Below, piece by piece: positions 36,454 to 49,074 of a stretch of 64,000 bases of DNA. Each line of letters opens with the position of its first letter. The stretch's first letter is position 1. The DNA is from Diphasiastrum complanatum (taxonomy: Eukaryota; Streptophyta; Lycopodiopsida; Lycopodiales; Lycopodiaceae). The notes under the pieces were generated by a model. The model was not told the DNA's origin, did not search any database, and worked only from the letters and a program-made list of their open reading frames with translations. The position numbers and the translations under genes are program-made. The stretch lies in contig CM055113.1 in assembly GCA_029204225.1 (NCBI GenBank), positions 15,707,971-15,771,970 on the forward strand. The letters are read 5' to 3'.

Positions 36454-39400
36454 ATCTTCCTCCCTTAAACAAGTTTTGTCCTCAAAGCTGGCAAAAAGTT
36501 AATAAACCAATTTGTTAACTTTCGCACTTACTCATAAAATCATTATCCTTAGTCTAATTTCAATATCAAATAAGTACTTAGAGATAGAACAATTTTCCAA
36601 TTGTTTATTTTTGTTCTAAAGTACTACATCAACTTTTAGAAGTACAATAAGAAATAAATTTTCCTATTGGGTATGATTCTCTCCAAACCAATAATATCAC
36701 CTTCATGCAAATTTAATTTACATGAATCACTAGTTGAATTATTCATTATTTGAAAGATCATGTTCCAAAGCTAAAGAAATTCCATTTCAATTATAGTCTA
36801 AAACTTGTCCACAATTCCTTATAGACAATAATGCTTTTCGGTATGTATATTACTAGAATATCCCAATATTCCAAGCACAATAATTCAATCAACCAAAATC
36901 TCTAGGAGATCTATCAAGCCTCATACTTTTATAACTCAATCTAGAGAACTACAACTACTCTAATGAGTTAAATGTCCCATTTCTAGCATCACGTGCAAGA
37001 AATCAACAATGTCTCTAAATCTCAATAAATTTACTTGTCTCCTACAATTTACGAAGATCTAGATTGAACCTAGTGCACAAGCACCTCTAAACTATAATCT
37101 ATAGCGAAATAGCATCCACTAGATTAAACAACCCCTCTATAAGCAAAAACAAATTATCTTATGAAAATGCATGTAAGATACATACATTCTCAATTAACCG
37201 TTAGAGTAAAGAAATTTAGATTTTCCAAATTATTGATCTAATTGTCACTCGTTTAGAAGATCGTAAATTACTCATTATACATAAGAAGCATCATATTTAC
37301 TTAATAACAATTAAGCATATATTCATGATCCATCAATCATAAATATTTAGAATTTTATGATTCGTCAACTATAATTAGAAAAATTCTAAATCACAATTAA
37401 TCATTAAAAGATACTGGAGTGTATGTCCAACACACAACTCAGGAAATATAAGAATCATTCCAAAATCTTCTACCTCAAGAAAAATTACTGATTTCAAGAT
37501 TATTCTTCCAACTTGATTTTTAGCAAGATATGAGTTATCTAAATTATGCAATCAATCAGGTAATTAAGGACAAAAGATTAAGATTCTCAACAATCCCTAG
37601 AGAGCTCCTCTATTTTCCTTGGATAGTCCAACTTTTGTACAGTACTGGATTCCTCTAAGAAATTTATGCAACCTTATCACTTCATCTCCTTTTTTCTAAA
37701 AGAAATTCCATAATTTCAATTTAAAAGTTCCTCGAGAATCAATGTTTAAAATATTAAAAGGTTATAAGCATGTCAGTAATGAGCATCTAACACTATTAAG
37801 AAAAGGCAATAATGAACGTTCGACACTATTACAAACCATAATTTTTTTCCAGATCATAAAATATTTTATCCTAAGTGACACAAATATTACTTTTAATAAT
37901 TGAGTATCAAATAGAGAAACCGTCTGGGCTCAAGAAGTCTAAATTCCATGAATTTAGTCATTCCTTCATTGAATCTAAATCAACTAAAAATTTCAATAGA
38001 TTCCAAGTCGAATTCACATCCATATGGAAGTAGAATTTCTTATAATAGTAACTAGTCCTTCAGAATTTAGTTCACCTTAGAAAGGATTTATATGAAAGCC
38101 AATTGTCCTATATTCAATAAATTTATAAAAATATGGGTTCTACTAGATTTTAAGGCCTCCAAATGTTGTAAATTATGAGATACCATTTGGGATTCAAATA
38201 TATATCTCATAGTTTTTTAAAATACCCTAACACAAATAGCCAATGAATTCTCTTGCTTGTATTACCACTACCATTACAGTACCCACTAACCATTGGTCTA
38301 CAAATCACTCTCACACAAGAAAATCTCTTTAGAAACACTGATGTCCCATACCACCAGCTTTTTCTCTTAAAAATTCTTTGCTTTTAGATTTTTTTAGAGA
38401 GGAATAGAAGCTTCAAACATGTCCAACAAGAAAGCATAGGTTAGATCCACCAAAAATAGCTTTTATGGAGGGCGCCAACAAGCAAAATGTAAGGAGATCA
38501 GTGCCTAAGCCTTCCACCACTAAATTGGGTGCATGAGCGCTCAAATTGGAGGCAATACAACTATCTTTCATATTGTAGATATTTTCATAGGTTTTAGCTC
38601 CACTATCAAGAGTTAGTCATGCTCAAAAATCATAAAAAATACACTAAATTTTGACTTTTTGAGGCCCTTAATGGTGACTGATTCCTACCAAACCCTCTGG
38701 ACAACTTCATTACACACTTGAGGATGTGCATCCAAAGTTTTGCTCAAAGATTTTGAGAAGAACTCTTGAAAATAATGAAAAAAAAAAAACCCATAAAAAA
38801 ACCTTGGTTTTTGGACTTTTTTTCAACTTTTTCAACATGATCTTGTGGATCTAATCCACATGCAAGTGCAATCAAACCTGATATACTATAGTTTGGCAAC
38901 ATGAAAGCACAAAAAGGTATGATTTGAATCAATATTATTTCACATAGTCCATTTCTAGCTCAAAATTGCCAAATTTTGACCAAAAATCACTATCTAAATC
39001 CCATTTTGACCATAACATCGACATGTAATCATTAGATAGTGTCATAATGACTATTAAAAAACAAGTACAAATCTAGAAAACTTTCATGAATAGTAACTTT
39101 GATAAATTTTGAGCCAAAACATTGAATACTTATTTTTCGATTTTTTCATCACCCTAAAGTGGAAATTCATGACATACAACTCTTTCTCTAACACTTGCAA
39201 ATGAATTTACAAAATTACAACCATCTAATTGATCTAATCTTGCTGGATTTTGGTTCTTGCTATTTATTTTGTGCCAAAAAGCATGAAAAACAAAGCAATT
39301 TTGACCAAAACATAGCCTACAATCCTAAATCATTGGAGAGAACCGGCATGCATCATTAATTTCATCATTAATGAACTTTAAAACGAAAGTACACTTTCTA

Positions 39401-39663
39401 GAAAATTCAGATCTACCAACGATTTGATCTACACAAGAAAAAACTCCAAAAAAGCATCACGAATTGGCCTTCATGGACAATTCTCCATAAAATTACAAAG
39501 AATCCCAAGAGTAATGGATCTTAGCAACATGCAAATTGAAACTGGGATAGTACACCTACTTGCAACCTTGCTATCCACCATTGGAAGATAATTCCCATGG
39601 ATCCAATCCAAAATTTCGACGAAAGTTAGCCCTTCTCCATATTCTCCAATCTTCGTAAGCCTT

Positions 39664-39675
39664 GCTTTGATACCA
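39664..39675 (-). other. Primer-binding site of the minus-strand element
   Basis: Minus-strand TGGTATCAAAGC, a tRNA-Met-type primer site, next to the inner end of the 5' LTR. Confidence 0.65.
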
Positions 39676-39683
39676 CTATAAGG

Positions 39684-40195
39684 GAAGCTCCCTAAGATCC
39701 TGCTTACAAGACAAAACACAATGGAAAACACACTATGGAGCAACCACCCAACCAAGTAGAAGCAATCAATCAAGTCTAGAAGCTTCACCCCCAAGCCAAG
39801 GAACAAGAAGCATGAATGTAGAGTGAAACCCTGGCAATGAATCCATGATCACAATGGGGAGTAGGGCTAGTTTGGCCTCAATATATAGAGCCAAAATCAT
39901 CATGGGCACATAGCCATGCATAGCCCTAAGTTCTCTATACATAAATTCACCTAGAATAGAGTCCTAAGCATGGACCACCTATTCATAGAATTGCTATTGA
40001 TAAATGTACACATGCATACACTGTCTCATACCTTGTCTAACTCTATTTAGTGTGTTCTGGGCCTCAAAAGGATATTAGTTACTTTCGGGTCACATCCGGT
40101 ATGATGTGGCATAACTAACAGCTTGATTTACTGGAGTACCGTGTATCCAAGACTAGGAGTATACTGAATCCTACTTACTAGTCATGGACACAACA
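39684..40195 (-). repeat. 5' LTR of the minus-strand element
   Basis: About 512 bp; longer than its partner because of indels. Contains AATATATAGAGCC, a possible TATA region, near 39880. Confidence 0.55.
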
Positions 40196-40292
40196 CATTT
40201 TATAGTAGTTTTTTGTACAATATAGGAAAAAAAGCTTTATATTTGCTGCTTTTGAAGTAAAAAAAAAGCATAATTACCATAAAATAGAGTCC

Positions 40293-41332
<1,040 letters not shown>

Positions 41333-41413
<81 letters not shown>
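41333..41413. repeat. (TA)n microsatellite, about 80 bp
   Basis: A pure TA run. The Tyr/Ile frame through it is an artefact. Confidence 0.95.
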
Positions 41414-41420
<7 letters not shown>

Positions 41421-42240
41421 ATATTCAAAAGGATTATATTTTATCTTATTTGAAATGTTTAATGAATGTATTGAAATTTTTAAATATTATATATGCAAAT
41501 TTTAGAGAAATTTTATATTTTATATGTATGATTATAAAACTTTCTAAAAATAATAGTATGTTTTAATTTTAGTAAATCTCAATAATAATTGATTTACGAT
41601 AGTTTAAGCTTATAATAAATGAGATAAGTTCTAAAATTTAACTTTGAATGTATATATATTTATTAAATTTTTATAATTAGTCTATTCGTTTTGTAGCGAA
41701 TAGAGTAATTATAAGAAATAAAAAAATCAAAATATTCTGAATTATTATTCTTTTGTCAAATATCTATTTCTTGAGTAATCTGTAAGATTTTAAATTTTAA
41801 AAAAAATTCTACATTTAAATTTTTTCCGTATAGACAAATTTGAAAATATAAAAAATTTGGTTTGATAATCTATGTTGTGTTCATTTTTGTGGTTTTTTTT
41901 ATAATGATTTTTAATCAATTCAATAGTATGTAATTATTATGCGTTTTAATTTTTTTCATATATAATTTCTGTTCTTGAAAAATGAGTATTTAGATCATTT
42001 TTCTTCTCTTTAGTCTCTATGTTTTTTTGCTAGATGCACTAATCTTAGTTCAATGTCTAAACATATCTAAAATATAGATTCTTATACCAAAATCAAATAT
42101 TCTCTAGTACTCCTCCTTCATGTAAGCATCTAAATATAACATATTACAAAGAATTTCTGAGATATTATGTTTTATAGGGGACATGCTTCGATTAAATCAA
42201 AAAACTTGCATAATTGACTTTGATGCTCTGTCCATAACAA
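41414..42240. other. Very AT-rich spacer
   Basis: Nothing recognised; composition is clearly more AT-rich than the flanks. Confidence 0.5.
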
Positions 42241-42720
42241 TTGTTCTTCTTGTATTGATTGTCTTGGACCTTTGTTGAGCTTCCACCCACACTAGAGAAC
42301 AACTAGTCTTCATTTGTTGAATGTCTTAGATTTTTGTGTATCTTCGGCCACATTCTCCTATTGGTGAACTCACATTGATGTATGCCATTGCAAGTCATAC
42401 TTTTTTGGCCTATTTGGTGTGGATCCAATCCTTTGATTCTCAACACATCTTATCCCACATAAATTCACTTTTGACTTATCTTAAAAGAAAGAGACACACT
42501 TTCTTAGGTGGAACACTTATAGAATTTTGTGCAACTTCCTCTGACATTCTCTCAGTAAAGACACGTTTGTAAGAGCTATTCTTCCTCTATTGGATGTCTT
42601 GGATTTATGTGTACCTTCCGCCTACATTCTCCTACAGATGAAGGCATACTCATTTATGCCAGGGCCATCTTTGACTTATTTGGCATGGATCTTTACTTAT
42701 TACTCAAAAGTTCAACAAGC
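42241..42720. repeat. Degenerate direct repeats
   Basis: A block resembling TTGAATGTCTTAGATTTTTG followed by TCTTCGGCCACATTCTCCTA occurs at about 42318-42361 and again near 42592-42635, with a weaker copy near 42256. After the last two, a CTTTGACTTATTTGGCATGG or similar block follows. Confidence 0.5.
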
Positions 42721-42838
42721 AGGCCCTACAAGGCCCACACCCCCCCGAGTTAGGAAGCAAAAAACCCCTCCACCAGCTTACTCCAAAAAAATGAACAAAA
42801 TCTATTGAAACTTGGAAAAAGGGCCAATCTTTTGCATA

Positions 42839-43083
42839 AAAGGTATGTGTAAAAAAAAGGTAAAGAATTTTACACACACCTTTGGACGTAAAAACAATTT
42901 TTGAGATTTTATGAAAAAAAAATCCAGCAGCCTTCTAAGCAAAATTTTTGCTAAAAAAGATTTTCTATTGAATATGAGATTTTTAGCACAAATTTTGCTT
43001 GAGGAGATTTTTTAGTAGAACTACAACAAAAAAAAAAAAATTAGCGTGCACCTTTTCCATGAAAGGTGCAACCATTTGCTATG
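42839..43083. repeat. Series of small fold-backs
   Basis: Three inverted repeats in a row: AAAGGTATGTGTAAAA against TTTTACACACACCTTTG (about 42839-42884); GCAAAATTTTTGCTAAAAA against ATTTTTAGCACAAATTTTGC (about 42939-43000); and TGCACCTTTT-CCATG-AAAGGTGCA (about 43048-43071). They could be part of one small inverted-repeat transposon or could form RNA hairpins. Confidence 0.5.
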
Positions 43084-44782
43084 AAATCTTTTTTGGCACA
43101 GATTTCACTTAAGAAGGCTCAAATGCACCTTCTACATAGAAGCTACAATAAGAAACAATTTGCTATGAGCCTAATAATCATATTGGCACCAATCTCTTAC
43201 CTCAGATTCCTTAGAGATCTCTAATCGTTTTTGTGACTCTAGATTGCTTATATTAAACCCAAATGTTCTCTGACAATTTAGTCTAAACTTCAAATCATGA
43301 AGGAGATGGCTGAGTGGATGGAAAGAGCAAAAGAATGAAAGAACATAGAGAGAGATATATGAAAAATTTACTATTTTGGACAGATGAATCAATACATGAA
43401 TATAACTAGACTTGCTCTTCTCTTTATTATTCTCATTTGTTTATTCAATGTAGCTTCTCCTCAATGTACATTAACTCTCCTACTTATATTTAGTTTCACT
43501 AAAATGTTACTCTAGCTCCATTATTCAAGTTGAATTGGATGTCTTCTCCCTGCATTTTTTGCCCATGAGTACATCCACCTTTGGGTACTTATATCTAACG
43601 AATGCAACCATCAGCATTCTATATGTTGCATTAAGAATGATATCTAAATATACATGTTTTGAAATATCGTGACTAAACAAATTGTGCTGCACCTCTCTTG
43701 AAAACATGAGAATGTTCAAATGTAAGAAGCTAAGTTGTTAGCTATCATTGACCAAATCAAGGCCCACTAAACTGGCTGGCTACTAAGTTCCTCACCATTG
43801 TCACCAATTCTAATAAAATATATACAACAAAAACATTTGGTTAAAAACACAAACTTGGCCCACTAATCAACGTGGTGTTCAGCAAAGTGCAATGTACCCT
43901 GAGTCCTTTGGAACGTTGCCTGCAATTTTTTATTTGATTGAAGCTAATCTTGAATTACGTTAGCTAGTGTACTTCGGCAGATTTGTATTTTTTTTATAGT
44001 AGGTTGATTTCTATCTTGATGTTGGTTATGTTGAAGGAGACGATGGCGCAAGCCAGCACAAAGCTGTGGCTGTCATTGAGTTTGCCCAACGATGCCATTT
44101 CCTACACACTTGTCCCATACACACTTGTTTCATAAGTAATTAGGGCCTTAGGTTCTTCTCCTCATAAGAAGCAAATGCACATTATCTCTTGTCCCTTGGG
44201 ACGAGCCCTTTTGGGTTCAGGTAGATAAGTGGATGGCTAGGAGTTGAGGGTGGGATGCCAGGTTTTCTTCAGGTTATGGGAAACTATGAATTAGAACTAC
44301 CATTATAACAAAGATCATGAATCAAGAAACAAGAGATACATGTAAATGGAGAGGAACATAGGAGAGATACAATAACAACATAATGTCTCTTGAAAAAGTT
44401 GCATTATGACAACCAAAGTAGGCTGTTTATATAACATTAAAGTGGACCTGTGCAGGCCGAGAAGATGATTGCATGGATTGCCACATTGGAATAGCACACA
44501 TTGTGTTTTGGTCATCTGATTCCAACACTTGATCTATCTATCTATCTATATATAGAGAATGGAGAGACAGCTGATCTAATTTTTAGTAATTAAAAGAACA
44601 TCCTTACTTTGATTTCTTCTAGTTAGTTGTCCTTGTCCACTTTTGCTTTTTTGTATTCCGTTACATATTCACTCTCTGGTTCTGATTTCGCAAAAGTGCG
44701 AAATACGCGAAAAGTGCGACAAGTGCCAAAAATGCCTATCATGCAAATTTGGCTTTGTGGAAAAAGCGAAGAGAAAGAGAGA
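43084..44782. other. Noncoding spacer
   Basis: No gene family is recognised in any frame. A TCTA run lies at about 44535-44555. Confidence 0.5.
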
Positions 44783-44884
44783 ATGCCGAAGAGAGAGAAT
44801 GTCCTGAAGACTTCGCGAAAATCCGAAGGCTTCGCAAAAATGCCGAAACGAGAGAATCTCCCGAAGGCTTCGCAAAAATCTCAA
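44783..44884. repeat. Two-copy minisatellite
   Basis: A unit resembling ATGCCGAAACGAGAGAATC then CCGAAGGCTTCGCAAAAATC occurs twice (first copy altered). It contains the palindrome CGAAGGCTTCG. Confidence 0.6.
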
Positions 44885-44971
44885 AGGTTTCCAAAGTTCA
44901 CCAATTTCCAACGCCTTTGCATGAGAACTTGAAGCAAAAGTGGGATCTTAGTTTTCACGAGAGAGATTTGA

Positions 44972-46534
44972 TCAAAATATTGTTGATGCTGCCAGGAGCT
45001 GGGCTTCATATAGCGAGGTTATGGATGGATCTATTAAGCCAATCACCCGTGTATCTTTGTTTATGGATTGCCCATTGCACCCGAGGGCCCAGTTATATGC
45101 CCCCGGAGGACTCAGCACATTAATCGCATAAGCACTGCAGTTATATGCCACACCATAGGCCACAGCCCAGCCTTGTGCTGCTCCTGATCCTGTAAGCCCC
45201 CGGTTGATAAAGTCCAGAGTCCCATACTCTATGTCCATCTGCACATTGTCGTAAAGCAGTCCTGTGGCGAAGAGGGCATGCGGCTGGGCGTGGTTCTTCC
45301 CCGAGCTTCTGCAGTTGTAAAAGACATTGGGACCCTGCACTCCGTTGTTGGTAAGCAGGGCAATCTGGTAGTCTCCTGCCACATGCGTGTCTCGTACCAG
45401 AATCTGCTGAGCAGGACTTTCCAGAGCGATATCAAAGGGCTTGGGACCAAGGGACTTAGCTGGAATCGTTCTGATGAGGTTTAGCCTCTCCACTGTGATC
45501 TTGCTGCCACTGAGCCACACAGTAGCTTGAGCTCCACTGATGTTGGCCCGGGCCGTTAGATTGCCACCGAAATCCACCACGACCATGTTACTGAACCATG
45601 CATCTTCTACGTTGACGCTGTGAAGGAAGCTCCCCGAGCCATAGGGCATGGTGGCGTCTTTCACAGCCATCAAATCTTGAATGCCCACATTGGAGATTCT
45701 TTTCTCAACTGGCAGTTGAATGAGCTGAACTCCTGCAACATGTTCTCCACCAAGATACTGCTGATCTATTCGAAATGGAACTGGAACATCCAAGATAAGA
45801 ACGTTGTCATAAATATTTTTGACTACACGCTCGATAGTGGTCAATGTGCCGTGACGATTTCCCCATAGTTCAGTCATATTCATCATGGCAATCCATGAGT
45901 CTGTCCAGGGCCAGAAGACCTGCACCTTATCTCCAACTTGAAAGCCGTCTGAACAATCAACGATCAGTATTCTTGAACCCGACGGCACAGTTTCACTGAT
46001 GATGGCCGGACGCCCAACTCCTTGAATCTGGCCATACGTTCCGATTTTAAACAAGATAGTTGCTGGAAGATCATGCGCATTCAGCACCGTGCCTGTCTCT
46101 GATACGCCGCTACCTTGAAGTACTACACCGCTAGCTTCAATCACAATGCTTCTGCTACCGACGTTGAATGTGCCTGGAGTGAGCTTTACCGTTCCTCGCA
46201 GGCCATTCTCGTCTAAAGGCATGGCCGAAACCTCGTCGATAGCCTCCTGAATCTGATCAGTATCGTCCCCACCTGAGGGACACAGTGTCTTGATCACTGG
46301 AGCACAAGGGAAGGGAGCGTCGCTGCCTTTATACCCCACAGATGAGAAATCCATAAGCATGTCCCCATTTGGCATGGGCTTGTAGACCAGATTTCCCAAA
46401 GGATCACTCCAGACAAAGTATTCATCAACAGATTGGGATAGTGTGCGGCAATCTGTCATCAATATATTGCCCATCATCACTGCAGCGAGCAAAAATGCAT
46501 TCCACATTTGGATCAGATTCATGTTACTAGCCAT
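44972..46534 (-). CDS. Secreted right-handed beta-helix protein (pectate lyase superfamily)
   Basis: An intronless frame of 520 codons. Residues about 9-29 are a hydrophobic leader ending before TDCRTLS, a likely signal peptide, so the protein probably enters the cell wall or apoplast. GGDDTDQIQEAID (88-100) is the entry motif of pectate_lyase_3-type beta helices, followed by repeated short beta-strand turns (GVVLQGSGVSETG, 136-148). The C-terminal part has HALFATGLLYDNV (419-431) and SGAAQGWAVAYGVAYNC to PPGAYNWALGC (450-486), a pattern I associate with bacterial and early-plant members. Four N-glycosylation sites (219, 325, 331, 465). A polysaccharide substrate is likely from the fold; activity is unproven. 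ATG 46534 is the first in frame and leads directly into the signal peptide. It is the only intact host gene here. Confidence 0.85.
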   Translation of the reverse strand: MASNMNLIQMWNAFLLAAVMMGNILMTDCRTLSQSVDEYFVWSDPLGNLVYKPMPNGDMLMDFSSVGYKGSDAPFPCAPVIKTLCPSGGDDTDQIQEAIDEVSAMPLDENGLRGTVKLTPGTFNVGSRSIVIEASGVVLQGSGVSETGTVLNAHDLPATILFKIGTYGQIQGVGRPAIISETVPSGSRILIVDCSDGFQVGDKVQVFWPWTDSWIAMMNMTELWGNRHGTLTTIERVVKNIYDNVLILDVPVPFRIDQQYLGGEHVAGVQLIQLPVEKRISNVGIQDLMAVKDATMPYGSGSFLHSVNVEDAWFSNMVVVDFGGNLTARANISGAQATVWLSGSKITVERLNLIRTIPAKSLGPKPFDIALESPAQQILVRDTHVAGDYQIALLTNNGVQGPNVFYNCRSSGKNHAQPHALFATGLLYDNVQMDIEYGTLDFINRGLTGSGAAQGWAVAYGVAYNCSAYAINVLSPPGAYNWALGCNGQSINKDTRVIGLIDPSITSLYEAQLLAASTIF

Positions 46535-46716
46535 TTGTCCAAACCCAATATCTAAACTACAATTTAGGATATGAATGCAACCATAAGAATAAACTGTGGA
46601 TCAAATCTGCCAACCACACTACCTAAACACCTAGCTGAGGTAATTTGAGGTGCTGAGCAATTTTCTCAAGTCTCAGGGTGATTTCACACATTGAGTGCCA
46701 ATACTGACACTCAAGC

Positions 46717-46796
46717 ACACTTACTACAAGATGTGAGTTGCTTTGCCCAATCTTTCACACTTACTACAAGATGTGAGTTGCTTTGCCCAATCTTTC
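46717..46796. repeat. Two-copy 40-bp tandem repeat upstream of the beta-helix gene
   Basis: TTACTACAAGATGTGAGTTG and the following 20 bases occur twice with a 40-bp period and no noticed difference, about 180-260 bp before the start codon. Perfect identity suggests a recent duplication. It lies where a promoter would be. Confidence 0.8.
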
Positions 46797-46940
46797 AGAC
46801 TCGTTAAAAAGCAGAATGTGAAGAGCAAAAGAAGCAAGAATGTGAAGCAAATGTGCAGAGCAAAAGAGGTAAAGATGATTCTATTAGTGTAGTCAGAAAT
46901 CTAGGAAAATGGCTTGGCCTTAATGAGAACATCTGAGTAG

Positions 46941-47067
46941 GTAGCCGGCATGAGCACGGCCTAGGGTGTAGTGGGTGGTATATGATGGTAGATACTAAGA
47001 TGCTCTGCAGCTCGGTAGGTAGTGACCACCCATTACACCCGATAGCGGGCCCGCTCACACCTGCTAC
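46941..47067. repeat. GC-rich fold-back element
   Basis: The left arm 46941-46979 (GTAGCCGGCATGAGCACGGC and onward) and the right arm 47025-47067 are imperfect inverse copies of about 40 bp around a 45-base loop. A third arm-like copy is at 47416-47451. Possibly a miniature inverted-repeat transposon. Confidence 0.6.
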
Positions 47068-47415
47068 TTGGCACTTCATCATGTGACGGTTTGTTGTCTC
47101 AAGAACACGTTGAGCTGTTGAGAGCAGTGAGTCGCAGTAAGAAAATGCTGACTCGTTACAACTTACAACCTGTATGCTGCTAGGTTTTTGTTGTTGAACC
47201 TTTCTTATAGCAAAAATATGACATTCAATGGCCTGTGGCCTTTTCCGTTGAAGGAAACGTAAACTTAGCAAAAGTACGTACTAGGTAGGTAGTTTAATGT
47301 AAGAACGTACTAGGCACCAAAATACGGCTATGAACATTTGATGCATGTACGCTATAACTCCTCACACCAATTATGTACTACATTTCAAGGCCCTGGGGGG
47401 CCCTAAATGGTCTAG

Positions 47416-47555
47416 GTAGTGGGCGTGAGCAGGCCCGCTACCGGCTGTAACATTTAGCCTTCATGCACCTAGCCGCCCTGCGGCGAGGTGCATTGAAGGC
47501 TGTCTGCTACAAGGTAGCAGTCTGCTCAAGCCTGCTAACGGGCATAATTGAAGTT
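47416..47555. repeat. Second fold-back sharing the same arm, with an inner hairpin
   Basis: Starts GTAGTGGGCGTGAGCAGGCC, the arm seen at 46941. Inside, AGCCTTCATGCACCT and AGGTGCATTGAAGGCT (47457-47503) form a strong hairpin with a GC loop. The far side (GCTACAAGGTAGCAG to TGCTAACGGGC) is a poor inverse of the start. A 16-bp palindrome CCTTTCAATTGAAAGG follows at 47560-47575. Confidence 0.55.
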
Positions 47556-47567
47556 TGGGCCTTTCAA

Positions 47568-47782
47568 TTGAAAGGTCAAAATGAAAACTGGCATTTTGTT
47601 AAAAACAAATTAGTACACCATGTTAGAAGAATTAGACTTCTTAGCAAAATTATTAAAAGCAAAGATAAGCATCATATAAAAGAATTCAATATGAAAACTT
47701 GCATTTGTCAAAGGCAAATGTTAAAAGAATTAAACTTCTTAGCAAACATTAAAATCAAAGATAAGCATCATATAAAAGAAAT
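47568..47782. repeat. Imperfect tandem repeat, about 100-bp unit
   Basis: GAATTAGACTTCTTAGCAAA, then AAAGATAAGCATCATATAAA, occurs twice with small indels (about 47620-47680 and 47728-47780), each preceded by a TATGAAAAC(T)GGCAT/TTGCAT block. Confidence 0.6.
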
Positions 47783-49074
47783 ATCTAGCTTTGCAATAGT
47801 CAAAATTACCTTTCGAAAAAAAACTCATAGATTACTTTGACAATGTAGAAATCTAACATCTACTTCACTAAGAAGATGCAAACTCAATAAGATCTTGATC
47901 AAACATCTAATATATGATAAAATGAAGTTGTTGTTGGAACTTAATCTTACTCATACTCATCCTAAATGCCCTCCCTCATTTCCATGTAAATCGCTCTCTC
48001 AAAGTAGTCTACAGAAATGAATTGTTCATCGCAACAATTTGCATTTCTCCCTCGCAACCCGACAAGCGAAAAACCCGACAGAATTTCTACTTCACTTTCG
48101 GGTCATTTTGAGTACTAAGTACTTTGCGAAAAGGCAACAAATATTCACTTGAGCTTTTAGGGCATTTCTGACAATTCCAAAAGTGCAACTAAAGGATTAT
48201 AAAACGACCTCCAAATAGACTGCCAATCTAAGGAAATGCTAACGGAAGTCGGTCTATACCACAATTACAGCTCAAGCTCCATTGGGCATGGAGTCGAAAA
48301 TAAGGCCTTCATGACCACTGGCACTTCCAGTGGCAATCGGCAAGGCAGAATTCTAACCGTCTACCGACAATTATCAGATAGCCTACGGAACTCTGAAATG
48401 GACAAGAATCGTTCCACTATGGAAAGCCATGACCTTTACAAAGCTAAATGGGCTATTAGGATTTCCCTCAATCAATAGGCTTATACCTTGTTCGTTAGAA
48501 ATTCTTAATGGCCGAAACAAGTATTTACAAAGTCCAGTTCTTGCTTATCAATTAGACGGTTATAGTTACTAGAGCATTTCAAAAAGAGACATAGGATCAG
48601 TGACTTCCCCACATGCGACAAAATAGGCTTTGTAAATGTCACGCGGTTAGCTTACCAATCAAATACCAAACCTACAACAAATGGTTAGCTCCCAAGATAT
48701 TACAATTTTCCTAAATAAGGTGGTTGATTGAGGAGCCACAAGTAGAGCTCGGCTATCTAACGGGCCATAGGCACATTAAGAAGAGGTAACAAAATCGCAG
48801 GCAAAGAATGGAAAGGGAGGAGGAGGTCGCAGGTAGAAAGGTCAAGGCATGAAGGCAGATCCACAGGCAAATTCACAAGTAGGGAGCAAACCAGCGATGC
48901 ACGAAGTTCCCACAGTAGGGCAGCGATGTATAGGTGGAGGAGGGCCGCAGATAGTAAGAAAGGAGGCTGCTGGTAGAGAGTAGAGTGACCGTAGGCAGAG
49001 ATAAAGGCAATAAACAAGCCAGCGATGGACAGGCAGGCCCACTGGCCACAGAACAGGCCAGTGAGCAGGAACAG
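47783..49074. other. Noncoding spacer before duplication copy 2
   Basis: 48720-49074 is rich in GCAGGCAG-type words like the adjoining duplicated block and may be its full-length extension, missing in copy 1. The minus-strand 136-codon frame (49167-48757) is Leu/Ser/Pro-rich and not conserved in copy 1, so I do not call it a gene. Confidence 0.45.

Larger units (their letters stand above)
36022..40195 (-). mobile_element. Old minus-strand LTR element without recognised genes
   Basis: Read on the minus strand: a 5' LTR starts TGTTGTGTCCATGAC at 40195, a primer site TGGTATCAAAGC lies at 39675-39664, about 3.2 kb of internal sequence follows, then CTTGTTTAAGGGAGGAAG (polypurine tract) near 36472, and a 3' LTR starting TGTTACGTCC at 36453. 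The LTRs share blocks (ATAACTAA, GGAGTACC, ACCACCCA) but are heavily diverged. The internal part has no gag or pol that I can read. Old and decayed, or originally non-autonomous. Confidence 0.65.

Noticed and set aside
44627-44932. Frames with repeated RKSEGFAKMPKREN-like words
   Set aside because: Translation of a short minisatellite in two senses.
47463-47840. 125-codon plus-strand frame
   Set aside because: Runs through a fold-back and a tandem repeat; no conserved motif.
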